8,757 nucleotides of DNA, taken from an uncultured Pedobacter sp. GTDB taxonomy: Bacteria; Bacteroidota; Bacteroidia; Sphingobacteriales; Sphingobacteriaceae. The notes below the pieces were generated by a model that was not told where the DNA came from, searched no databases, and worked only from the letters and a program-made list of their open reading frames with translations. The stretch lies in NCBI GenBank assembly GCA_946478755.1, contig CAMLDJ010000236.1, positions 1-8,757 of the forward strand. The letters are read 5' to 3'. Below are positions 1-5,559 of the stretch, one piece after another. The first letter of the stretch is position 1. Each line of letters starts with the position of its first letter. Made by a program: the position numbers and the translations under genes.

Positions 1-46
1 GATAAGTTCTTTACTTTATTTCTTCATCAACCGATAATGGTTTTAC

Positions 47-54
47 TTAATTTG
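47..54 (+). promoter_or_regulatory. Possible -7 element for the metE riboswitch transcript
   Basis: The octamer TTAATTTG differs at one position from the Bacteroidota housekeeping -7 consensus TAnnTTTG. It lies about 10 bases before the conserved GGGAA of the riboswitch, where a start site would be expected. No convincing TTG/TTTG -33 element is visible 17-23 bases upstream, so the call is weak. Confidence 0.25.
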
Positions 55-215
55 TAGATTAATAGGGAATCGTGTGTAAATCACGAACTGTCGCGCAACT
101 GTAAGTAACACAAAAAGTTTTTGCCCTTAGCATATCCACTGCTCCGTAAACGGAATGGGAAGGATGGTAAAAATGTTACAAGTCAGGAGACCTGCCTTTA
201 TCGAATTGACAATGC
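50..215 (+). ncRNA. Cobalamin (adenosylcobalamin-type) riboswitch aptamer
   Basis: This leader RNA element binds a B12 form and controls the downstream metE. The conserved core is visible in order: GGGAA at 65-69; a P3 hairpin TCGTG/CACGA at 70-74 and 82-86; the CGCGCAACTGTAA core around 92-104; GTAAC (105-109) able to pair with GTTAC (175-179); a CCACTG...TGGGAAGG segment at 136-163 enclosing a TCCG/CGGA hairpin (143-146/151-154); and the hallmark B12 box GTCAGGAGACCTGCC at 182-196. The outer boundaries are approximate because the P1 stem is AT-rich and hard to fix by eye. The family assignment is close to certain; which cobalamin form it prefers cannot be told from sequence alone. Confidence 0.93.
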
Positions 216-244
216 TTTCGCGATATAAAGCACAGGTTGAGTTT

Positions 245-299
245 GATGCCTATATGCACATTCCATCAGGAAGAGGTATGCATGTGCATCTCTGTTTTT
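245..299 (+). promoter_or_regulatory. Riboswitch expression platform: two competing hairpins and a T-run
   Basis: Two mutually exclusive structures share the bases at 282-289. In one, ATGCACAT (254-261) pairs with ATGTGCAT (282-289), with a small TTCC/GGAA helix inside the loop. In the other, AGAG (272-275) pairs with CTCT (290-293) and ATGC (278-281) with GCAT (286-289), and GTTTTT follows at 294-299, like an intrinsic terminator. This is the geometry of an anti-terminator/terminator switch. Which state B12 favours is inferred: by family logic bound B12 should favour termination. Pairings were found by eye and no folding energies were calculated. Confidence 0.5.
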
Positions 300-327
300 C
301 CTTAATTTTAATCCGTTTGCATTGCGA

Positions 328-359
328 AGTTCAGCAAAAGAGCTTTTAACTGATTTTTT
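328..359 (+). terminator. Second terminator-like hairpin just before metE
   Basis: AAAA (336-339) pairs with TTTT (344-347) around the loop GAGC. The stem is extended by either AGTT/AACT (328-331/348-351) or CAG/CTG (332-334/350-352), and a run of six T (354-359) follows. The stem is AT-rich and interrupted, so it is weak. It sits 21 bases before the metE start and could contribute to riboswitch control or simply be AT-rich leader. Confidence 0.3.
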
Positions 360-380
360 CAACAATTAAAAAGCAAGAAA

Positions 381-2699
381 ATGCTAACAAACAATCTGGG
401 CTACCCGCGTATTGGTAGTAAAAGAGAACTCAAAAAAGCCTGCGAGCAGTATTGGTCAGGTGAGTCAGGTATTCAAAGCCTGGTGCAAACAGGCCGGGAC
501 ATCCGTAAGCAGAACTGGGAGCTGCAAAAAGTGGCAGGGATAGACCTGATCCCCTCCAATGATTTTTCGTTTTATGATCAGGTATTAGACCTTTCGCTGA
601 CCGTTGGCGCGATTCCAAAGCGTTATCATGAAGTCATCCTGAATAAAGACAATTCCGAACTCGATCTTTATTTTGCAATGGCAAGGGGCTATCAGAAAGA
701 TGGGCTGGACATTACCGCAATGGAAATGACGAAATGGTTTGATACCAATTATCATTACATCGTTCCCGAATTTTTAAAGGATCAGCAGTTTAAACTATTT
801 TCTAACAAGCTACTCAATGAGTACAATGAAGCGCTAAGACTGGGAATTAAAACCAAGCCAGTGGTTATAGGGCCTGTTTCTTATTTATTATTGGGTAAGG
901 AAAAAGAAAGCGGATTTGACCGCATAGACCTGGTTAGAAATCTTTTACCGGCTTATGTGGAATTGCTTAAAAAACTGGAAGAACAACATGTCGAATGGGT
1001 ACAGTTTGATGAGCCCTTTCTGACAATGGACCTGACTGAAAAGGATAAGGAAGCTTTTAAATATGTATATGGAGCGTTTAAAAAGCAATTTCCGAAACTG
1101 AAAACCTTATTGGCCACCTATTTCGGCGCTCTGCAGGACAATATCGAGCTGACGGTAACTTTGCCGGTACACGCGTTGCACATTGATCTCGTGCGTGGCC
1201 CTGGGCAACTCAACGTTGTTTTGGACCAAATCCCTGCCCAAATGAGTTTATCACTTGGTTTGGTTGATGGGCGTAACATCTGGAAAAACGATTTCGACGC
1301 CGCTTTGGCTTTGATTAAAGCCGCCGCCGGAAAATTAGGCGACAACAGATTGATCATTAGCCCCTCTTGCTCGTTAATCCACTCACCTTGTGATCTTGAA
1401 CTGGAAACCAATGAAGCGGTATTGACCCCAGAGATTAAACAATGGCTTTCATTTGCGAGGCAAAAAGTTGAGGAGGTAGTCATCTTAAAGCAACTGACTG
1501 AGGGCGAAGAAGCTGCCCAGCTAAAGTTAATAGCGAACCGAAAAGCGAACGACAACCGAAAGACATCCGATTTGATCCATAATGATTCAGTTAAACAGCG
1601 TGTGACAGGTATTGCTGTGAAAGATGATCAAAGGGACAAGCCTTTTTCTGTTCGCCGCGACTTGCAGTCTGCCGCTTTAAACCTTCCGTTGTTCCCCACT
1701 ACAACCATTGGTTCATTCCCACAGACAGCGGAGGTACGCAGCTGGAGGGCCAGGTTTAAAAAAGGGGAATTAAGTGTCGCAGCGTACGACGCTTTAATAG
1801 AAAAAGAAACCGAAGAAACCATCCGTTTTCAGGAAGATGCAGGAATTGACGTGCTGGTACATGGAGAGTTTGAACGGAATGACATGGTGGAATATTTTGG
1901 TGAGCAGCTGGCCGGTTTTACTTTCACTAAAAATGGCTGGGTACAAAGCTATGGTAGCCGATGTGTAAAGCCACCCGTCATTTTCGGGGATGTTTTTCGC
2001 CCTGAGCCTATGACAGTAAAATGGTCCGCTTATGCACAATCTTTAACTGAAAAGTGGGTTAAAGGGATGCTTACTGGACCTGTTACGATATTGCAATGGT
2101 CATTTGTACGCAATGATCAGCCACGTTCGGAAACCTGTACACAGATAGCACTGGCCATACGAGATGAGGTGACAGATCTCGAGAATGCAGGAATTAAGAT
2201 CATTCAGATTGATGAGCCGGCCATACGGGAAGGCTTGCCTTTGCGTAAGTCAGATTGGCAAAGCTACCTGGAATGGGCTGTTCGTGCCTTCAGGATTTCC
2301 GCCAGCGGAGTAAAGGATGATACACAGATCCATACGCACATGTGCTATTCTGAATTCAATGACATCATTCAGAACATTGCCGACATGGATGCGGACGTGA
2401 TTACCATCGAATGCTCGCGCTCGCAAATGGAGCTGCTTGATGCTTTTGCTGATTTCAAGTATCCCAACGAAATCGGGCCGGGCGTGTATGACATTCATTC
2501 GCCCCGCGTCCCAGCCAAAGAGGAAATGATTTTTTTGCTTGAAAAAGCCAGAAAGGTCATTCCGGCAGCTCAGCTTTGGGTAAATCCGGACTGTGGTTTA
2601 AAGACCAGACATTGGGAGGAAACTAAGAAAGCGTTAACAGAAATGGTAGCTGCTGCAAAAGTACTGCGGGAATCTGTGGAAGAAGCTGTAACTTTGTAA
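381..2699 (+). CDS. metE: Cobalamin-independent methionine synthase MetE
   Basis: 5-methyltetrahydropteroyltriglutamate-homocysteine methyltransferase makes methionine in the cytoplasm by direct methyl transfer, without B12. The 772-residue protein is full length (E. coli MetE is 753). The N-terminal folate-side half opens with NNLGYPRIGSKRELKKA. The catalytic C-terminal barrel begins near residue 435 with LPLFPTTTIGSFPQT. The zinc ligands are all present: H653 and C655 in THMC, E677 in ITIEC, and C738 in NPDCGLKTR, matching E. coli H641, C643, E665 and C726. The linker at about 390-434 is charged and appears longer than in E. coli. No Shine-Dalgarno is seen, and the start is fixed by the conserved N-terminus. 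The upstream cobalamin riboswitch implies repression when B12 is available, which suggests the genome also carries a B12-dependent MetH; that gene is not in this window. Confidence 0.97.
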   Translation: MLTNNLGYPRIGSKRELKKACEQYWSGESGIQSLVQTGRDIRKQNWELQKVAGIDLIPSNDFSFYDQVLDLSLTVGAIPKRYHEVILNKDNSELDLYFAMARGYQKDGLDITAMEMTKWFDTNYHYIVPEFLKDQQFKLFSNKLLNEYNEALRLGIKTKPVVIGPVSYLLLGKEKESGFDRIDLVRNLLPAYVELLKKLEEQHVEWVQFDEPFLTMDLTEKDKEAFKYVYGAFKKQFPKLKTLLATYFGALQDNIELTVTLPVHALHIDLVRGPGQLNVVLDQIPAQMSLSLGLVDGRNIWKNDFDAALALIKAAAGKLGDNRLIISPSCSLIHSPCDLELETNEAVLTPEIKQWLSFARQKVEEVVILKQLTEGEEAAQLKLIANRKANDNRKTSDLIHNDSVKQRVTGIAVKDDQRDKPFSVRRDLQSAALNLPLFPTTTIGSFPQTAEVRSWRARFKKGELSVAAYDALIEKETEETIRFQEDAGIDVLVHGEFERNDMVEYFGEQLAGFTFTKNGWVQSYGSRCVKPPVIFGDVFRPEPMTVKWSAYAQSLTEKWVKGMLTGPVTILQWSFVRNDQPRSETCTQIALAIRDEVTDLENAGIKIIQIDEPAIREGLPLRKSDWQSYLEWAVRAFRISASGVKDDTQIHTHMCYSEFNDIIQNIADMDADVITIECSRSQMELLDAFADFKYPNEIGPGVYDIHSPRVPAKEEMIFLLEKARKVIPAAQLWVNPDCGLKTRHWEETKKALTEMVAAAKVLRESVEEAVTL

Positions 2700-2702
2700 A
2701 AA

Positions 2703-2735
2703 AAAGGAAGGCAGGCATGGCACCTGCCTTCCTTT
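2703..2735. terminator. Perfect hairpin after metE, possible (bidirectional) terminator
   Basis: GGAAGGCAGG (2706-2715) pairs perfectly with CCTGCCTTCC (2723-2732) around a 7-base loop. Flanking AAA/TTT can extend the stem to 13 bp. On the + strand only three T follow, but eight A precede it (2698-2705), so the minus-strand reading has the stronger U-tract. It starts 4 bases after the metE stop. It probably ends or attenuates metE transcription. Confidence 0.6.
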
Positions 2736-2754
2736 ACAGAATTACGTACGCACA

Positions 2755-3768
2755 ATGAGAATAAGGAAAAATGCGGTGATTACCGCGGTCGGAGGTTATG
2801 TTCCGGAAACGGTTCTGAGTAACCACGACCTCGAAAAAATGGTGGATACCAATAATGAATGGATAGTTGCAAGGACTGGGATAAAAGAGAGAAGGATTGT
2901 AAACGACCCCAATATTGCTACTTCAGATATGGCTACCTATGCGCTGAAGAGATTAATGGAAGATAGCAGTGTTGATCCGGATGAGATAGATTGTGTGATC
3001 GTATCTACTTCTACACCTGATTACGTAATGGTCAGTACAGGAAGTATGGTGTGTGAAAAAGCAGGATTAAAAAATGCCTGGGGAATTGATACCAATGCAG
3101 CTTGCAGCGGTTTTTTATATGCCTTAACGCTTGGCGCCAGTATGATTGAAAGCGGTCGCTGTAAAAAAGTGATTGTAATCGGCGCGGATAAAAACAGTTC
3201 CATAGTAAATTATACCGACCGCAATACCTGCATCCTTTTCGGAGATGGTGCCGGAGCGGTTTTACTGGAACAAACTGAAGAGCCCGTTGGCTTAATGGAC
3301 AGCTTTTTCAGAACGGATGGTAGTGGCAAGGAAAATCTGATTGTTACGGCTGGCGGTTCTAAATTTCCTGCATCACAGGCTACATTGGATGAGCGGCTCC
3401 ATTATGTACGTCAGGATGGAAGGGTAGTATTTAAAGCTGCCATTCAGGGTATGACAGACACCTGCAATGAAGTTTTGAGGTCGAACGACCTAGTCAGTAC
3501 GCAGATTGATTACCTGATCCCGCATCAGGCAAATTTAAGGATCATCCAATCGGTGGGCGATTATCTCGGTTTGTCTGCCGGACAGGTCAAAGTGAACATA
3601 GATCGTTACGGCAATACTACTGCTGCAACCATCCCTTTGTGCTTGTGGGACTTCAAAGACGATTTTAAATACGGTGATAAAATGATACTTACGGCCTTTG
3701 GTGCCGGGTTTTCATGGGGCGCGACCTACCTTAAATGGGGGCAGCTTCGACAGTCTAAAAAAGATTAA
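2755..3768 (+). CDS. fabH: 3-oxoacyl-ACP synthase III (KAS III), FabH family
   Basis: This condensing enzyme normally starts fatty-acid synthesis by joining an acyl-CoA (acetyl- or branched-chain) to malonyl-ACP. The 337 residues cover the whole thiolase fold. The catalytic triad is intact: C117 in NAACSGFLYAL, H257 in IPHQANLRI and N287 in YGNTTAATIPL, equivalent to E. coli C112, H244 and N274. The DTNNEWIVARTGIKERR and FGDGAGAVLLE segments are also typical. No Shine-Dalgarno is visible. The start is supported because ITAVGGYVPE aligns near the usual N-terminus. The gene is separated from plsX/rpmF-type neighbours, so it may be a second copy, perhaps with a special primer substrate; this is inference. 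It begins only 19 bases after the metE hairpin, leaving little space for its own promoter, so it may be expressed by read-through from metE. It has no visible functional link to methionine synthesis. Confidence 0.93.
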   Translation: MRIRKNAVITAVGGYVPETVLSNHDLEKMVDTNNEWIVARTGIKERRIVNDPNIATSDMATYALKRLMEDSSVDPDEIDCVIVSTSTPDYVMVSTGSMVCEKAGLKNAWGIDTNAACSGFLYALTLGASMIESGRCKKVIVIGADKNSSIVNYTDRNTCILFGDGAGAVLLEQTEEPVGLMDSFFRTDGSGKENLIVTAGGSKFPASQATLDERLHYVRQDGRVVFKAAIQGMTDTCNEVLRSNDLVSTQIDYLIPHQANLRIIQSVGDYLGLSAGQVKVNIDRYGNTTAATIPLCLWDFKDDFKYGDKMILTAFGAGFSWGATYLKWGQLRQSKKD

Positions 3769-3813
3769 ACTTTAGAAGAAAGCTTCAACAACGCCAAAGA
3801 ATATGATGTGCCG

Positions 3814-3846
3814 AATCGTTTCACATTAGTGTGAAGCGATTTTTTT
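3814..3846 (+). terminator. Strong intrinsic terminator after fabH
   Basis: AATCGTTTCAC (3814-3824) pairs with GTGAAGCGATT (3831-3841) with one G-U pair. An extra A-T pair closes a TTAG loop. The run of T at 3840-3846 partly overlaps the right arm. Stem length, tight loop and T-run are those of a factor-independent terminator. It separates fabH from the hydrolase gene. Confidence 0.85.
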
Positions 3847-3900
3847 ATGCCTAAATTTCTGGCTGGTTAATTTTTTTGTATATTACTCCCTGCATCCCTG

Positions 3901-3929
3901 TTGTTTCAAGTATTTTTTTTATTTTTTTG
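3901..3929 (+). promoter_or_regulatory. Possible promoter of the hydrolase gene
   Basis: TTG (3901-3903) is followed 16 bases later by TATTTTTTTG (3920-3929). This resembles the Bacteroidota TTG/TAnnTTTG promoter pair, but the T-run is two bases too long. A start site near 3934 would give a leader of only about 15 bases before the ATG at 3950. The preceding terminator at 3814-3846 means a promoter must exist in this short gap. Confidence 0.35.
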
Positions 3930-3949
3930 CAGCAAATGTGTAAGCCTTT

Positions 3950-4735
3950 ATGGGGAGAATTACCGCTAAAAACATCGTGTTCATTACAGGCGCATTCGTT
4001 ACCAATGGATGCTGGGACGAGTGGAGAACTTATTTCGAAAGTAATGGATACACCACTCACGCCCCTGCATGGCCGTTTAAAAATGGCACTGCAACAGAAT
4101 TGCGTCGCAGACAACCTGAGGATACAGACCTGGCGACTTTAACCTTGTCTGAACTGGTTGATCATTATGTGGCTTTTGTAGCAGGCTTTCCTGATAAGCC
4201 GATCGTTATCGGCCACTCATTAGGTGGATTAATTACACAGATCATTTTGAACAAGGGACTGGCAGATGCAGGGGTGGCTATTCACTCTGTCCCCACGTTG
4301 GGCGTATTCCCTTATGAATTCCCTTTCTTTAAGACAGCCTGGAAATCCCTGGGATTATTTACGTCAGTAAAAAAAACATATTTAATGTCTTTTAAAGACT
4401 GGCAGTATGCAGTTGTCAATGAAATGCCCCTGGAGGAACAGAATATAGCCTATCAAAAGTTTACCATACCTGAATCAAAAATTGTTGCCAGAGGTGGTTT
4501 AACCCGAACCGCAAAAGTAGATTATAAAAAAGAGCATGCCCCATTGCTGTTTACCTCCGGCAGTATCGATAACATCATACCCGCACATTTGAATTACCGG
4601 AACTATAAAAAGTATTCGAAAAATAATTCGGTGCTTCATTACAAGGAATTTCCAGGTCATAACCACTTCGTACTGGGGCAGCCAGGCTGGGAGCGCAAGG
4701 CGGCGTTCATATTGAACTGGCTAAAGGTCACCTGA
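3950..4735 (+). CDS. Alpha/beta hydrolase of unknown substrate
   Basis: A 261-residue cytoplasmic hydrolase with no signal peptide. The N-terminal strand and oxyanion-side loop read VFITGAFVTNGCWDEW. The nucleophile elbow is GHSLGG with S90. The acid is probably D207 in SGSIDNIIP, and the base is probably H239 in GHNHFVLGQPGWE (H237 is the alternative). The triad order and spacing fit an esterase- or lipase-like alpha/beta hydrolase. The region between about 125 and 190 is a cap with aromatic residues. Substrate cannot be predicted. The start at 3950 places the first beta strand at residues 8-13, as usual. The gene appears to be a single transcription unit, bounded by the fabH terminator upstream and a new promoter element downstream. 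It has no evident link to the metal-related genes that follow. Confidence 0.85.
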   Translation: MGRITAKNIVFITGAFVTNGCWDEWRTYFESNGYTTHAPAWPFKNGTATELRRRQPEDTDLATLTLSELVDHYVAFVAGFPDKPIVIGHSLGGLITQIILNKGLADAGVAIHSVPTLGVFPYEFPFFKTAWKSLGLFTSVKKTYLMSFKDWQYAVVNEMPLEEQNIAYQKFTIPESKIVARGGLTRTAKVDYKKEHAPLLFTSGSIDNIIPAHLNYRNYKKYSKNNSVLHYKEFPGHNHFVLGQPGWERKAAFILNWLKVT

Positions 4736-4791
4736 GGACCGTTTTATCGTAAAAAATTCTTTTTTTTAAAGCAATCCTCGTCGCGGATACT

Positions 4792-4799
4792 TACATTTG
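4792..4799 (+). promoter_or_regulatory. Perfect TAnnTTTG -7 element for the small Cys protein gene
   Basis: TACATTTG matches the Bacteroidota -7 consensus TAnnTTTG exactly. It lies 7 bases before the ATG at 4807, so the transcript would be leaderless or nearly so. No clear -33 TTG is seen in the T/A-rich stretch upstream, which lowers confidence slightly. Confidence 0.55.
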
Positions 4800-4806
4800 C
4801 AAAGAA

Positions 4807-5214
4807 ATGCTACTGAAACCAATTTCCATTGTGCTTTTGTTTAGTTTGTCTATGGCAAACTTCGCAAACCTGTTTGTTTTTGCAGGTTTTGAGCTCAACA
4901 GAAAGTACATTGCGGCAGAACTTTGTGTCAATAAAAACAAACCGGAGCTGCATTGCAATGGCAAGTGTTACCTGATGAAAAAGCTAAAACAGGCGCAGGA
5001 AAAGGAAGCAAAACAAGAACATCAATCCCAGAAACCACAGGTTCAGGACGCCCTGGTGGTAACACCAATCGTATTTAAACAGTATGCATTCGCGAGAATC
5101 AAACTTCACATCCCTACTTCATTGGGGATACCACAGGACAATCATCCTGCTGTATTTCAGCCGCCACAGGAAAAATTAACCGTTCTCTTCGGAGGCTGGA
5201 ACCTTTTGTCCTGA
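4807..5214 (+). CDS. Small membrane-associated or exported protein with C-x9-C-x3-C motif
   Basis: A 135-residue protein without a recognised function. Residues 5-28 form one hydrophobic segment, a signal peptide or N-terminal anchor, so the rest should face the periplasm. Directly after it comes the pattern LCVNKNKPELHCNGKCYL with C40, H49, C50 and C54. A Lys/Gln/Glu-rich helix follows (about 57-80, MKKLKQAQEKEAKQ), and a Pro-Pro pair sits near the C-terminus (P119-P120). Clustered Cys and His at the membrane face suggest metal binding or thiol chemistry; this is inference. I recall similar short proteins beside TonB receptors in Bacteroidota, in the manner of the HYC_CC_PP families, but cannot confirm membership. 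The operon that follows on the same strand encodes an SCO protein and a TonB-dependent receptor, which supports a metal-related role. An alternative start at M16 would remove most of the hydrophobic segment and is less likely. Confidence 0.75.
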   Translation: MLLKPISIVLLFSLSMANFANLFVFAGFELNRKYIAAELCVNKNKPELHCNGKCYLMKKLKQAQEKEAKQEHQSQKPQVQDALVVTPIVFKQYAFARIKLHIPTSLGIPQDNHPAVFQPPQEKLTVLFGGWNLLS

Positions 5215-5226
5215 AGAAGGACAAAA
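5204..5226 (+). terminator. Perfect hairpin overlapping the stop of the small Cys gene
   Basis: TTTTGTCCT (5204-5212) pairs perfectly with AGGACAAAA (5218-5226) around the loop GAAGA, and the TGA stop (5212-5214) lies at the top of the stem. No T-run follows directly; the nearest is at 5255-5259. It may be a weak terminator or an mRNA 3'-end stabiliser. Confidence 0.35.
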
Positions 5227-5270
5227 CTTCCGATGCCTCTTCTGAGAAGGTAAATTTTTAATTTATCTAC

Positions 5271-5360
5271 CTGGCAAGTGTAATATTCCTGGCAGGTGTA
5301 ATATTCCCGGCAGGTGTAATATTCCCGGCAAGTGTAATATCCCTGGCAGGTGTGTTAGTA
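5271..5360 (+). repeat. 18-bp tandem repeat, four good copies plus one decayed
   Basis: The unit CYGGCARGTGTAATATYC is repeated head to tail at 5271-5288, 5289-5306, 5307-5324 and 5325-5342, differing only at a few C/T and A/G positions. A fifth copy at 5343-5360 keeps CTGGCAGGTGT and then diverges. Each unit contains the palindromic core AATATT (last copy AATATC). The array could be an iterated protein-binding site or a variable-number repeat. All variants among copies are transitions, as expected of a young array. Confidence 0.95.
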
Positions 5361-5464
5361 CATGTTCTGCCAGGCGTCGGATTCACGTGCAATGTGGGTA
5401 TGTTATTGAATTCACCTCCGATAAATTTTTAGCTAATAGGTGGTTTGTTCTGGTACTAAGTGCT

Positions 5465-5535
5465 GGTTAACATAGGCCTATTAATTTGGTTAACATGGCC
5501 GTTACTTGGTTAATACGCTATCATTGCGGTTAACA
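5465..5535 (+). repeat. Four GGTTAACA direct repeats at 20-23 bp spacing
   Basis: GGTTAACA occurs at 5465-5472, 5488-5495 and 5528-5535, with the variant GGTTAATA at 5508-5515. Start-to-start distances are 23, 20 and 20 bp, about two DNA turns, so all copies would face one side of the helix. Three copies are followed by GGCC a few bases later, suggesting a degenerate ~20-bp unit. GTTAAC is itself a palindrome, as expected for a dimeric regulator site. The array ends just upstream of the ATG at 5560, where an operator would sit. Confidence 0.75.
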
Positions 5536-5559
5536 AGGGCCTGTCAATATTAAATAACA

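Larger units (their letters stand above)
5215..5559. other. 345-base intergenic region carrying two tandem-repeat arrays
   Basis: No ATG-initiated gene was found here. The region holds an 18-bp array (5271-5360), an inverted repeat CCTGGCAG/CTGCCAGG (5342-5349/5367-5374), and a GGTTAACA array (5465-5535) ending 24 bases before the next start codon. A near-consensus -7 octamer TTAATTTG (5481-5488) overlaps the second GGTTAACA copy and could be the operon promoter, but no -33 partner is clear. The region separates the small Cys gene from the lipoprotein-SCO-receptor operon and is the likely control region of that operon. Confidence 0.6.

Noticed and set aside
155..349. Open frame of 64 codons in the metE leader
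   Set aside because: It runs through the conserved riboswitch core, including the B12 box, and its peptide has no recognisable features. The structured RNA explains the sequence.
1118..1555. Long open frame (145 codons) on the minus strand
   Set aside because: It is fully antisense to metE, which is full length with conserved motifs. The frame is a by-product of its codon use.
3876..4142. Open frame of 88 codons overlapping the hydrolase start
   Set aside because: It overlaps the hydrolase in another frame, begins in the T-rich promoter region and has no family features.
4726..4768. Possible terminator after the hydrolase gene
   Set aside because: Only a 4-bp GGTC/GACC stem followed by GTTTT, and an A-run/T-run that could pair weakly, are seen. 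Too weak to list as a feature.
5271..5535. Repeats considered as a CRISPR array
   Set aside because: The 18-bp units abut without spacers, the GGTTAACA core is only 8 bp with short degenerate gaps, and no cas genes are present.
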